Positions 54,020-62,726 are shown, counted from the stretch's first letter. The stretch is 64,000 nucleotides of DNA from Flavobacterium sp. GSB-24 (GCF_027924665.1 NZ_AP027043.1:310001-374000), one strand, 5' to 3'. Notes: a model not told the origin generated them from the sequence alone. A program made the numbers and translations.

Positions 54020-56467
54020 TTAGCTTTTTCTAAATCTATTTAAAAGTGTTTGCCAAAAACCAATTTTCACTTCCTCTTCATGATAACCGTTTGAATAAGC
54101 ACCATAGCCATATCCATACCCGTAAGCTGTACCGTATTTAGCTTTATTTTCATAGCCATTTAATACAATACTAACATTATTTAATTCTCCACGCTTGATT
54201 CTCGTATTTAGCAACGTAATCATTTCCTTTTTGGTATAATTCTGTCTAACAATATACAATGTTACATCTGCAAACTGAACTAATTCTAATGAATCGGCAA
54301 CTAAACCGACTGGAGGTGTATCCAAAATTACATAATCATACTTCTGCTTTAATTCATCAATTAATTCCTTCATAGCATCACTTAATATAAGCTCAGAAGG
54401 ATTTGGCGGAATTGGACCAGAAAGGATCACATCTAAATTTGGAATTTGAGTTGAATTGGTAATTTCCTCTAAACTATTTTGCTTAATTAAATAATTAACA
54501 ACTCCTAAAGGTGTTGTCAATTCAAACTCATCTGCTAATCTAGGTTTTCTTAAATCTAAACCAACAATTACAGTTTTCTTTTCACTTAACGCAAAAACTG
54601 TTGCAATATTTATAGAACAAAATGTTTTTCCTTCACCACTAATTGAAGAAGTAATCATTAAAGTTTTTGATCCGCTTACTTGTTGTTTTTTATATAAAAA
54701 CTGAAGAGAAGATCGTATTCCTCTAAAAGCCTCAGAAAGAGCAGACTTAGGTTTATCGAATACCGCTAAACTTTTTGAGTCTTTATTTATACCAATTACT
54801 CCAAGCAATGGTATTTGAGTTAATTTACTAATATCTTCTGTATTCTGAATAGAATTATTAATGAAGAATATTGCAAAAACAAACAATAAAGGAATTAAAG
54901 TCCCTAAAAATAGAGCCATTACATAATTCACAGAAGTTTTAGGCCCAATTAAGCCTCCTCCAATATCTTTTGCCGGATCAATAAAATGGATATCTGATAA
55001 ATTAGAAGCTTTTACAATTTCTGCTTCATTTCTCTTTTGAAGAAATTCAGTATAGATATTATCATTTAAATCATATTTCCTTTTGATTTTAAGCAGTTCT
55101 TGCTGTTCAGCAGGAAGTTTTCGAACAGTGCTTTCTGCTTGGCCAATTTTCGCATTTACTAATGACAAATCATAAAGTAATGACGTTTTTGCTGTCGCAA
55201 TATTCTCTTGAAGCACATTTTTTACAGCTTCCATTTGATTGTCAAAATCTTTAAAGATTTTTTCACTTTTTACAGCATAAGCCATTTCTGATCTTTGAGT
55301 GGAAAGCGCAATTAACTTTGAAACACTCGCGACAATATTTGGATCTTCAATTCCTGCTACTGAAGGCGCTGGTAATCTAGAATAATCATTACTGCTGTTT
55401 AAATATGATTTTAACGAATTGTAATATGCTATTTTTCGAGTTACTTCATCTTTCTCAACATCAAAATTCATTATTTTGTCTGAAACTTTAGAACCGCCAT
55501 CTTCTATTTGAAAAATGTTTTTATCTTTTTGAAAAGATTTCAGTTCATTACCAGTTTGTTTCAACTGGGATTCCATCGCAACTAGAGTGCTATCAATGAA
55601 TCGAATAGTATTTGTTGCAAATTGATTTTTACCATCTAACTGAATTTTGATAAGCATTTTCACAGTCGAATTTAAATAATCAACCATTCTAGCTTTATTT
55701 GTTCCCTGCATCGACAATGTCAGCAATGAACCACTTCCTTTATCACCTTCAACATTTATTCCTCTATATGCGGCCACAGTTCCGTCAAAATCATTGAATT
55801 TGACAAAATATTCTTTCCCTTTATAGAAACCTGGATTATCGTTTATTTGAAGTTTCCAGTTTAAGAAAGGAAGATTAACATGTTCTCCTACTTTATATCT
55901 TTTTGAAAAATTTCCCGGTTGTACAGAAGTATTGCTATAAGTATTTGTACTATATGTAATTAAGGAAACAGAATTACCTTCAAACGGAATTTGAATTTGA
56001 TATTCATTTTCACTCAAGAACTTAATGCTTATTAATGTATTGGCTAACTGTCCTTTTGATTTATCAATATCTATATAAAAAGGAACAGCTCCATAAGAAT
56101 CAATAAAATTATATTTTCCCTGCTCTAAATAATCGATATAAAATTGCAGTTTGTCAACTACCAATTCATTATGAGATCTCGATTTTAGAATAGTAGAAAT
56201 TCCATTTACCTGATCTGAGATTCCCCCCCAGTTAAAAACTAAACTTGTATTTGAAGTAAAAAACGGATTACTTTCTTCTTTAATAGAAATCATAGTCTGC
56301 ATTCCGTAAATTTTCTCTTTACGAATGTTTACTTGATAAGCTATTGTAAATGCAATAATTAAACTAATTAAAAACCATTTCCAATAACTGGCAATTTTTA
56401 ACAAAAATCCCTTAAAATCAAAATTGGAATGATTCTCAAAAATGGAAAAATCTTTAATATCTAACAT
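54020..56467 (-). CDS. wzc: Wzc-type polysaccharide co-polymerase with tyrosine autokinase domain
   Basis: The 815-residue protein has a Wzz domain with two membrane helices (about 25-45 and 503-525), a coiled-coil region (about 290-460) and a C-terminal BY-kinase. SSISGEGKTFCSINIATVFA is Walker A, VVGLDLRKPRL is Walker A' and YVILDTPPVGLVAD is Walker B. The tail contains a tyrosine cluster (YGTAYGYGYGYGAY). Such proteins control chain length and export through cycles of Tyr phosphorylation. It lies 12 bases after the Wza-like lipoprotein gene. No separate Wzb phosphatase gene is visible nearby. Confidence 0.95.
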   Translation of the reverse strand: MLDIKDFSIFENHSNFDFKGFLLKIASYWKWFLISLIIAFTIAYQVNIRKEKIYGMQTMISIKEESNPFFTSNTSLVFNWGGISDQVNGISTILKSRSHNELVVDKLQFYIDYLEQGKYNFIDSYGAVPFYIDIDKSKGQLANTLISIKFLSENEYQIQIPFEGNSVSLITYSTNTYSNTSVQPGNFSKRYKVGEHVNLPFLNWKLQINDNPGFYKGKEYFVKFNDFDGTVAAYRGINVEGDKGSGSLLTLSMQGTNKARMVDYLNSTVKMLIKIQLDGKNQFATNTIRFIDSTLVAMESQLKQTGNELKSFQKDKNIFQIEDGGSKVSDKIMNFDVEKDEVTRKIAYYNSLKSYLNSSNDYSRLPAPSVAGIEDPNIVASVSKLIALSTQRSEMAYAVKSEKIFKDFDNQMEAVKNVLQENIATAKTSLLYDLSLVNAKIGQAESTVRKLPAEQQELLKIKRKYDLNDNIYTEFLQKRNEAEIVKASNLSDIHFIDPAKDIGGGLIGPKTSVNYVMALFLGTLIPLLFVFAIFFINNSIQNTEDISKLTQIPLLGVIGINKDSKSLAVFDKPKSALSEAFRGIRSSLQFLYKKQQVSGSKTLMITSSISGEGKTFCSINIATVFALSEKKTVIVGLDLRKPRLADEFELTTPLGVVNYLIKQNSLEEITNSTQIPNLDVILSGPIPPNPSELILSDAMKELIDELKQKYDYVILDTPPVGLVADSLELVQFADVTLYIVRQNYTKKEMITLLNTRIKRGELNNVSIVLNGYENKAKYGTAYGYGYGYGAYSNGYHEEEVKIGFWQTLLNRFRKS

Positions 56468-56479
56468 TTTCTAAATCTT

Positions 56480-57277
56480 TTAATTTTTGATAATAAGATA
56501 AACTGTTGTTGCTAAAGATAACAATGTAATGATGGTTCCAATTGACTGTATACCTGTTTGACCAGTTCCCCATGTTTTTTGCCTTAACGGTTTTACATAG
56601 ATATAATCGTTTGGCTGTAAATAATAATAGGGTGATTTCATCACATTTATATCTGTTAGATCAATATCGTTCATTTGCACACCTGTGGGCGTTTGACGAA
56701 TTACAGTTACTGACTTTCTATTACCTACAGTAGTAATATCTCCAGCATTGGCAATAGCTTCTAGAATAGTTACATTATCTTTAAATAATGTTTTTGTGCC
56801 TGTACTTCCAACTTCTCCGTTAATTGTATATCGAAATCCTGCTAATTTTACGGTAACAAAAATATTAGCTTCGCTTTTGAAATATTCTTCAAGTAATTTC
56901 TTTTCAATTTTTACACGAACTTCATCAAGAGTATAACCAATTACATTTATTTCCCCTAAAATTGGCATTCTTATATTTCCGTGATCATCAACTGTAAATC
57001 CGTCAAAATATAGACCAGATTCCGATTTTGAGGTTTGGGCACCATCGACCGTATTGGTTGTATTAAAAATAGAAACCAACTTGGGATCAATTGCTTTTAT
57101 AGTAACACTTAAAACATCATTAACCTGTAATCTGTATGGTTTTGATTCTACTGCAGCAATAGAACTCTGCTCACTTGAAGTACTTTTATCCTGAAGATAA
57201 ACTAAATCTTTAATCGGAATGCAAGACGTAAATAATACCGAGATTAATAAGAATAGATAAAAGCTGTTTTTTGTCAT
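56480..57277 (-). CDS. wza: Wza-like outer-membrane polysaccharide export lipoprotein
   Basis: The 265-residue protein has a signal peptide ending in the lipobox LFTSC, with the lipidated Cys at 19. LQVNDVLSVTIKAIDPKLVS is the Poly_export domain and GEVGSTGTKTLFKDNVTILE an SLBB segment. A hydrophobic helix closes the C-terminus (IQSIGTIITLLSLATTVYLI), which in Bacteroidota Wza proteins replaces the amphipathic helix. It partners Wzc encoded next. The start is preceded at 17 bases by an exact -7 element, so it opens block I. Confidence 0.94.
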   Translation of the reverse strand: MTKNSFYLFLLISVLFTSCIPIKDLVYLQDKSTSSEQSSIAAVESKPYRLQVNDVLSVTIKAIDPKLVSIFNTTNTVDGAQTSKSESGLYFDGFTVDDHGNIRMPILGEINVIGYTLDEVRVKIEKKLLEEYFKSEANIFVTVKLAGFRYTINGEVGSTGTKTLFKDNVTILEAIANAGDITTVGNRKSVTVIRQTPTGVQMNDIDLTDINVMKSPYYYLQPNDYIYVKPLRQKTWGTGQTGIQSIGTIITLLSLATTVYLIIKN

Positions 57278-57293
57278 TAGTCTAATTTTAGCA

Positions 57294-57301
57294 CAAATAT
57301 A
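57294..57301 (-). promoter_or_regulatory. Candidate -7 element for the wza-wzc block
   Basis: TATATTTG on the minus strand is the same octamer as in the block II promoter and lies 16 bases before the wza start codon. A T-rich tract about 20 bases upstream replaces a clear TTG -33 element. The rest of the 69-base gap to recR shows no terminator. Confidence 0.55.
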
Positions 57302-57346
57302 GTTTTTCCTTTAATCTATAGAAAAAACGTAATTATTATTTGGGGG

Positions 57347-57967
57347 TTAATTATTTTTAAAAGTTTTTTCGAAAGGAACTCTGTGTAAAATACTTCTTCC
57401 TAGTGTTACTTCATCAGCATATTCTAACTCGTCTCCAACAGATATTCCTCTTGCAATTGTTGAGATTACAATATCCGAATTTCCAATTTGTTTATAAATA
57501 TAAAAATTCGTTGTATCTCCTTCCATTGTTGAACTTAGAGCAAAAATAATTTCAACCACTTTCCCAGATTTCACCTTTTCAACCAAACTCGAAATATTTA
57601 GCTGATTTGGCCCAACTCCTTCAATAGGTGAAATTTTCCCTCCAAGGACATGATAAATTCCTTTAAACTGGCCAGTATTTTCTATCGCCATTACATCTCG
57701 AATATCTTCAACAACACATATTGTCTCATGATTTCTAAGATGATTGGCACATATTTCGCAAATTTTAGTATCAGAAATATTATGACAGCTTTCGCAAAAC
57801 TTAATATCCTCACGCATATTTAATAATGCTTGAGACAAAAAAGAGGTTTGTTCCTTGGGCTGTTTAAGCAGATGAAGAACTAATCGAAGTGCTGTACGTT
57901 TACCAATTCCTGGTAATTGCGACATTTCGTTAACCGCTTTTTCAATTAATTTTGATGAAAATTCCAT
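57347..57967 (-). CDS. recR: Recombination mediator protein RecR
   Basis: The 206-residue protein has [16 protein letters not shown] (helix-hairpin-helix, 18-33), a four-cysteine zinc finger C58-x2-C61-x8-C70-x2-C73 and a Toprim domain ([14 protein letters not shown] to [13 protein letters not shown]). RecR helps load RecA with RecF/RecO during gap repair. It is a housekeeping gene flanking the polysaccharide locus. The start codon follows a -7 element by only 5 bases, so the mRNA may be nearly leaderless. Confidence 0.97.
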   Translation of the reverse strand: MEFSSKLIEKAVNEMSQLPGIGKRTALRLVLHLLKQPKEQTSFLSQALLNMREDIKFCESCHNISDTKICEICANHLRNHETICVVEDIRDVMAIENTGQFKGIYHVLGGKISPIEGVGPNQLNISSLVEKVKSGKVVEIIFALSSTMEGDTTNFYIYKQIGNSDIVISTIARGISVGDELEYADEVTLGRSILHRVPFEKTFKNN

Positions 57968-57972
57968 GACGA

Positions 57973-57980
57973 CAAAAGTA
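57973..57980 (-). promoter_or_regulatory. Candidate -7 element of recR
   Basis: TACTTTTG on the minus strand matches TAnnTTTG exactly and ends 5 bases before the ATG. An inverted repeat ATTGGTA/TACCAAT (58004-58010 and 58024-58030) lies just upstream of it. Nothing else is recognised in the gap 57968-58107. Confidence 0.5.
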
Positions 57981-58107
57981 ATACTTTTAATGGTTTAGCT
58001 GGCATTGGTACAATTAAATTGAATACCAATAAATACTGCAAATTAATTATAAAACAATATCTATTTGATCAAAGTGAATCTCGTTGCAAAGTAAACCGCT
58101 AAGTATT

Positions 58108-58482
58108 TTAATATTGATTTGTTGCTAATAAAACCAGTGTACAAGCTACTTCTACTTGAATATCATTCAATTCTAATAACTGATATAATTCTGGATTTTC
58201 AGTTCCTGGATTAAAGACAACTCTTTTTGGTTTTGCTTCAATTATATAATTATAATAATCTCTCTGACGACCTGGATTCAGATATAAAGTAATTGTATCA
58301 ATGTTTTTTACTGGTATTGCTTTAGTCTGAATTTTTACTCCGGCTACCTCTCCTGCTTTTTGACCAATCGCTAAAACAGAATGTCCTTTTCCTACGAGCA
58401 TATTTACAGCTCTGTATGAATAACGCTCTGGATTTGTCGATGCTCCTATAACTAATGTTTTTTTACTTTTCATTGTTTTCAT
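58108..58482 (-). CDS. CoA-binding domain protein (YccU-like)
   Basis: The 124-residue protein is a single Rossmann-like CoA-binding domain: TLVIGASTNPERYSYRAVNM at the start, LYLNPGRQRDYYNYII and RVVFNPGTENPEL in the second half. Proteins of this family bind CoA, but their cellular role is not established. A second ATG at 58471-58473 is an equally good start, because the predicted -7 element (58491-58498) leaves almost no leader before the first. Confidence 0.88.
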   Translation of the reverse strand: MKTMKSKKTLVIGASTNPERYSYRAVNMLVGKGHSVLAIGQKAGEVAGVKIQTKAIPVKNIDTITLYLNPGRQRDYYNYIIEAKPKRVVFNPGTENPELYQLLELNDIQVEVACTLVLLATNQY

Positions 58483-58490
58483 TTAGATTG

Positions 58491-58498
58491 CAAAAGTA
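58491..58498 (-). promoter_or_regulatory. Candidate -7 element of the CoA-binding protein gene
   Basis: TACTTTTG on the minus strand is an exact TAnnTTTG match, 8 bases before the first ATG and 17 before the second. On the plus strand TACTTTTA (58600-58607) is a weaker candidate for marC. These are the two halves of a divergent intergenic region. Confidence 0.45.
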
Positions 58499-58627
58499 AT
58501 CAAAAAGAACCATTTAATCTTTATGTCTTTGACTCAGAATCAACAACAATTAAAAACATTATCCTAACATTATTTCTTATAAAAACATCAAAAAATAACT
58601 ACTTTTACTTTATTAACCCAAACCAAT

Positions 58628-59257
58628 ATGGAATTATTTATTTACTTATTTGCTGCTTTGTTCTCTGTACTAAACCCAATTGGAACCGTACCTATTTTTG
58701 TCGGACTAACCCAACACGATTCACAAAAAGAAAGATCCCGAATCTCACTTTGGACTGCTATTAATGTTTTCATAATATTATTGGTTTCCTATTTCATAGG
58801 ACAATATGTATTGACTTTTTTTGGAATCAGCATTGATGCTTTAAGAATTGCCGGCGGAATTGTTATTGTGAATTCTGGCTTTTCTCTGCTCTCAGGAAAA
58901 TTCAATAAAAAACGAGGAATCAATAAAAAAATTGAAAATGAAGCACAACAAAGAAATGACATTGCTCTAACGCCTTTAGCAATTCCGATGCTTGCTGGTC
59001 CTGGTTCAATGTCACTTTTAATTGCTTTTTATCAAGAACACCATGAAATCCATGAAATAATAATTTCATCATTGGCTATATTAGCAATTGCAGTAGCAAT
59101 TTTTGTAATACTAAAAAGCGCTCATTATTTAGCTAGAATTCTAGGAGCTTCTGGTATAGTTGCTATTTCTAGAATTGTTGGTTTTATAGTAATTTCAATT
59201 GGAATTCAGTATATCGTAAGTTCAATAGTAAATATTATCAAAGGAAATTTGATGTAA
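58628..59257 (+). CDS. MarC family integral membrane protein
   Basis: The 209-residue protein has six membrane helices and starts LFIYLFAALFSVLNPIGTVP, with the conserved Asn-Pro-x-Gly motif. LTPLAIPMLAGPGSMSLLIA is the second half-repeat with the matching Pro-x-x-Gly-Pro-Gly block. MarC proteins have no settled function; the early link to multiple antibiotic resistance was not upheld. It is the only plus-strand gene in the window and ends convergently against ctlX at a shared hairpin. Confidence 0.93.
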   Translation: MELFIYLFAALFSVLNPIGTVPIFVGLTQHDSQKERSRISLWTAINVFIILLVSYFIGQYVLTFFGISIDALRIAGGIVIVNSGFSLLSGKFNKKRGINKKIENEAQQRNDIALTPLAIPMLAGPGSMSLLIAFYQEHHEIHEIIISSLAILAIAVAIFVILKSAHYLARILGASGIVAISRIVGFIVISIGIQYIVSSIVNIIKGNLM

Positions 59258-59275
59258 AAAAAATATAATTGAAAT

Positions 59276-59317
59276 AAAAAAGGGATAAAATCATATTTTT
59301 GATTTTATCCCTTTTTT
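59276..59317. terminator. Bidirectional terminator between marC and ctlX
   Basis: A perfect 18-base stem (AAAAAAGGGATAAAATCA at 59276-59293, its complement at 59300-59317) with a 6-base loop lies between two convergent genes. It has an A run on one side and a T run on the other, so it can terminate both. Confidence 0.9.
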
Positions 59318-59331
59318 AATCTTTTATGTTT

Positions 59332-60267
59332 CTAACTTCTAGGCAAGAAAACTTCAGCCATCATACATCTGGCACTTCCGCCGCCGCAAGCCTCGATTGT
59401 ATCTAAACTTGAACTTAAAATTTCAGCATGATTTTCTAATTGAGCAATTTGCTTAGAAGTTAAACTTTGATGCGCCGACGCACTCATGACAATATAGCGC
59501 TTATCATCGTTTCCTCTGACTTCTAACATATTTCCAGCAAAATTATTTACCTGGGCTTCGGTTATTAAAATGATTTCTTTCTGATCCTGTTTAAGATTAT
59601 CCAGAACCATTTTACGTTCTTTTTTATCGTCAATACAATCTGCGCAGATAACAGCAAAAGTCTCGCCCAGACACATCATTACATTTGTATGGTAAATTAG
59701 TTTACGCTCGCCGTCAACAGTCTGAAAAGCTTCAAAAATTACAGGGGCATAATCAAAATCTTCACAGAATTCTATAAACAATTCTTCATCTGCTCTTGGC
59801 GATAAGGCGCAATATGCTTTTCCATTGGCTCTGTCTAATAATAAACTTCCTGTTCCTTCTAAGAAAATACCATCTTCTTCTGCAGAAGTATAATCCATTA
59901 TATTGGTGATCTCGAATCCTTTTTCTTCTAGAGTATCTAAAATATCTTCGCGGCGTTCCTGGCGGCGGTTCTCAGCAAACATTGGGTAAAGCGCAACATC
60001 GCCATTTTCATGAAATGAAACCCAGTTGTTTGGAAAAATACTATCCGGGGTATCTGTTTCTAAAGTATCTTCAATAACCGTTACATCAACGCCAACAGCT
60101 CTCAGTTTCTCAACAAAAGCATCAAATTCCTGCTGGGCTTTAGCGTTAACGGTGCTTGGCAATAATCCGTCTAATACTTTTTGGTAATAATTATTTACAG
60201 CCGTCTGCTCATTCATTCTAAAAGCAACTGGACGAATCATTACGATTGCATTTGTTGTTTGTCTCAT
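59332..60267 (-). CDS. ctlX: Citrulline hydrolase/amidinotransferase-family protein CtlX
   Basis: The 311-residue protein has VMIRPVAFRMNEQTAVNNYY, FPNNWVSFHENGDVALYPMF, FLEGTGSLLLDR, IYHTNVMMCLG (catalytic His) and CGGGSARCMMAEVFLP with the catalytic Cys near the C-terminus. This set defines the CtlX group of the guanidino-group-modifying (pentein) superfamily, reported to act on citrulline. The next gene upstream encodes another pentein enzyme, so the pair may process arginine-derived compounds in series. Confidence 0.9.
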   Translation of the reverse strand: MRQTTNAIVMIRPVAFRMNEQTAVNNYYQKVLDGLLPSTVNAKAQQEFDAFVEKLRAVGVDVTVIEDTLETDTPDSIFPNNWVSFHENGDVALYPMFAENRRQERREDILDTLEEKGFEITNIMDYTSAEEDGIFLEGTGSLLLDRANGKAYCALSPRADEELFIEFCEDFDYAPVIFEAFQTVDGERKLIYHTNVMMCLGETFAVICADCIDDKKERKMVLDNLKQDQKEIILITEAQVNNFAGNMLEVRGNDDKRYIVMSASAHQSLTSKQIAQLENHAEILSSSLDTIEACGGGSARCMMAEVFLPRS

Positions 60268-60283
60268 TTTATTTATCTTTTTT

Positions 60284-60334
60284 GTTTCAGGTTTCAGGTT
60301 TCAAGTTTTAATCGTGAAACCTGAAACTTGAAAC
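60284..60334. repeat. Long inverted repeat built of GTTTCAG units
   Basis: The arm 60284-60302 (GTTTCAGGTTTCAGGTTTC) and the arm 60316-60334 (GAAACCTGAAACTTGAAAC) are complementary in 18 of 19 positions with a 13-base spacer. Each arm is itself a tandem of 7-base units. There is no T run after it, so it resembles a dispersed intergenic repeat more than a terminator. Confidence 0.75.
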
Positions 60335-60342
60335 TTATTTTT

Positions 60343-61257
60343 CTAGTCTCTAATTAATGGAAGTGTTGAACATCTCAATAAACCCTCCTGCTTTGCAATT
60401 TCAGCATACGGAATTTCTTCCACAGTAAATCCGTTTGAACGAAGCCAGTTATTTAATCGGGTAAAATTTTTCTCAGAAACCACAATATCTTTATCAATCG
60501 AAAATACATTGGAAAACATATTGTACATTTCTTCTCTTTCGATATGAAATAAATTTTCTTTCCCGAATAAATTTACCAAATACAGATAATCTGCTTCTTC
60601 ACGAAAACCTCTTTTATAAATTATTCCTTTGTCTTTTCCAACCGGCTGAAAACAACAGTCTAAGTGTAATGCATTGTCGCGGGCTTCTAATTTGGATTTA
60701 ACCAGATCAAATTCTTTTACAATTTTACTTGGAAATAATTCTTTTATAAAATTGACGCCATGCATATTTGTTCTTGCAGTTATATAATCTTTATAATCGC
60801 TTCCTTTATAAGTACCTATAAAAATATGATCATTCCAGAGCATGACATCTCCGCCTTCGATATGAACTTCTTCCGGCGGACGCACGACTTTTAAAGGATC
60901 TATTTGATCAATTACATATTGAATGGCATCCAGTTCACGCTCGCGGTCTGGTAAAATATTAGATTTTATAAAAACATCATCAATTACAAATCCAATATCT
61001 CTTGCAAAAATCTGATTGTAATTTTCTATCAATTCGGGGCGGTAAACAGTTACATCATACTTTTGAAACACAGCATTAAAAGCATCCATTTCAGCAGTCA
61101 TATCTTTTTCGATAGGATATGTTCCTGCTTTAATATGTTCCAATGATTTAGGATCATAGGCTTCTTCTATAGATGGAGTCGGCCCATTATGAACGGCAGA
61201 ACCCAAAACTACGGCACGCAGTCTTGACGTTTCGTTCTTTACATTTAATTGCAACAT
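60343..61257 (-). CDS. Dimethylargininase/arginine-deiminase-like pentein-fold hydrolase
   Basis: The 304-residue protein has RAVVLGSAVHNGPTP, IFARDIGFVIDDVFI, VHIEGGDVMLWNDHIFIG (substrate-binding Glu-Gly-Gly-Asp), ALHLDCCFQPVG (catalytic His) and LLRCSTLPLIRD with the catalytic Cys close to the end. This motif order fits guanidino-modifying hydrolases such as DDAH, arginine deiminase and amidinotransferases. Which guanidine it uses cannot be told. It follows citrate synthase and precedes ctlX. Confidence 0.85.
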   Translation of the reverse strand: MLQLNVKNETSRLRAVVLGSAVHNGPTPSIEEAYDPKSLEHIKAGTYPIEKDMTAEMDAFNAVFQKYDVTVYRPELIENYNQIFARDIGFVIDDVFIKSNILPDRERELDAIQYVIDQIDPLKVVRPPEEVHIEGGDVMLWNDHIFIGTYKGSDYKDYITARTNMHGVNFIKELFPSKIVKEFDLVKSKLEARDNALHLDCCFQPVGKDKGIIYKRGFREEADYLYLVNLFGKENLFHIEREEMYNMFSNVFSIDKDIVVSEKNFTRLNNWLRSNGFTVEEIPYAEIAKQEGLLRCSTLPLIRD

Positions 61258-61283
61258 AACTTTATTATATTTTGGACAAAGAT

Positions 61284-61313
61284 AAAAAAAGCTTCACAGT
61301 TAAGTGAAGCTTT
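61284..61313 (-). terminator. Intrinsic terminator after citrate synthase
   Basis: AAAGCTTCAC (61288-61297) pairs with GTGAAGCTTT (61304-61313) around a 6-base loop. On the minus strand the stem is followed by a T run (plus-strand A run 61284-61290). It begins 7 bases after the gltA stop. Confidence 0.88.
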
Positions 61314-61319
61314 AGTTTT

Positions 61320-62597
61320 TTATTTATTCGACTTAAAGTCTCTTAAAGGGTGTCCTGTGTAAATTTGTCTAGGTCTTCCAATTGGCTCCTTGTTTTCACG
61401 CATTTCTTTCCATTGAGCGATCCAACCTGGTAATCTTCCAATTGCAAACATAACAGTAAACATGTCAGTTGGAATCCCTAAAGCTCTGTAGATAATTCCA
61501 GAGTAAAAATCAACATTTGGATATAAGTTTCTTGATTTGAAGTAATCATCTTCAAGAGCTGCTGCTTCTAATTTTTTAGCAATTTCCAAAATCGGATCTT
61601 CAACACCCAAAGTTTCTAATACTTCTTTAGCTGCTTTTTTGATGATTTTTGCTCTTGGATCAAAGTTTTTGTAAACTCTGTGACCGAATCCCATTAAACG
61701 GAATGGGTCATTTTTGTCTTTTGCTTTCGCCAAAAATTTATCAGTATCACCTCCGTCTTTGTTGATTTCTTCCAACATTTCAAGAACTGCCTGATTTGCT
61801 CCACCGTGAAGAGGCCCCCAAAGTGCAGAAACCCCAGCAGAAATTGAAGCAAATAATCCAGCGTGAGAAGAACCTACCATTCTTACTGTAGATGTAGAAC
61901 AGTTTTGTTCGTGATCTGCATGAAGAATAAATAATTTATCTAAAGCATCCACAACTACTGGATTTGCTGAGTAAGGTCCTGTAGGTAATTTAAACATTAA
62001 TTGCATAAAATTATCAACATAACCAGTTGTGTTATCGTAATAATTTAATGGATATCCCATAGATTTTCTGTATGTCCATGTAGCAATTACAAGAAATTTA
62101 CCCATTGTTTTACAAATGGCTTCATACATTTCTTTTTCGTTATCAACATTTACAGCTTTAGGATTAAATGCTGTTAAAGCACTTGTTAAAGCAGATAAAA
62201 CGCCCATTGGGTGAGCTGTTTTTGGAAAACCATCTATGATATTTTTCATCTCTTCGTTTACCAAAGTATGTTTTTTAATACCATTTTCAAACTGCTCTAA
62301 TTCTTGAGCTGTTGGTAATTCTCCAAAAATCAAAAGATAAGACACTTCTAAAAAACTAGCTTTCTCTGCCAAATCTTCGATTGAATATCCTCTGTAACGT
62401 AAAATTCCTAATTCTCCATCTAGGAAAGTGATTTCGCTTTTACAAGATCCAGAATTTTTATAACCTGGGTCAATTGTAATAAAACCAGTTAAATCACGTA
62501 ATTTGTTAATATCGATAGCTGATTCGTTTTCACTTCCTGTGATTACCGGAAGTTCAATCTTTTTACCATCTATTTCTAATGTAGCTATTTTTGACAT
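61320..62597 (-). CDS. gltA: Citrate synthase
   Basis: The start is ATG 62595-62597 (MSKIATLEIDGKKIELP), giving 425 residues. An upstream in-frame TTG would place the start inside the -7 element. LHADHEQNCSTSTVRMVGSS, GPLHGGANQAVLEML and GFGHRVYKNFDPRA hold the catalytic His and Asp/His residues of type II citrate synthase. It condenses oxaloacetate and acetyl-CoA in the TCA cycle. It lies between enolase and the pentein genes, each separated by a terminator. Confidence 0.98.
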   Translation of the reverse strand: MSKIATLEIDGKKIELPVITGSENESAIDINKLRDLTGFITIDPGYKNSGSCKSEITFLDGELGILRYRGYSIEDLAEKASFLEVSYLLIFGELPTAQELEQFENGIKKHTLVNEEMKNIIDGFPKTAHPMGVLSALTSALTAFNPKAVNVDNEKEMYEAICKTMGKFLVIATWTYRKSMGYPLNYYDNTTGYVDNFMQLMFKLPTGPYSANPVVVDALDKLFILHADHEQNCSTSTVRMVGSSHAGLFASISAGVSALWGPLHGGANQAVLEMLEEINKDGGDTDKFLAKAKDKNDPFRLMGFGHRVYKNFDPRAKIIKKAAKEVLETLGVEDPILEIAKKLEAAALEDDYFKSRNLYPNVDFYSGIIYRALGIPTDMFTVMFAIGRLPGWIAQWKEMRENKEPIGRPRQIYTGHPLRDFKSNK

Positions 62598-62633
62598 AAT
62601 ATCTTGGAAATAATTCTTTAAATAATAATTTAC

Positions 62634-62641
62634 CAAATCTA
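62634..62641 (-). promoter_or_regulatory. Candidate -7 element of gltA
   Basis: TAGATTTG on the minus strand is an exact TAnnTTTG match 36 bases before the chosen ATG. No good TTG is seen about 20 bases upstream. Confidence 0.45.
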
Positions 62642-62695
62642 ATGAATTTAAGACTAATTAAAAAAAGAATACTGCTATGAATTTGTTAAAAGTCC

Positions 62696-62726
62696 AAAAA
62701 AAACCATCTGCAAAAACAGATGGTTT
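62696..62726 (-). terminator. Intrinsic terminator after enolase
   Basis: AAACCATCTG (62701-62710) pairs with CAGATGGTTT (62717-62726) around a 6-base loop. On the minus strand it is followed by a run of eight T residues (plus-strand 62696-62703, part of which is in the stem). It lies 24 bases beyond the enolase stop. Confidence 0.92.

Noticed and set aside
62598..62636. Longer citrate synthase from an in-frame TTG
   Set aside because: The TTG lies in the predicted -7 element, and the family normally starts close to the MSK ATG at 62595-62597.
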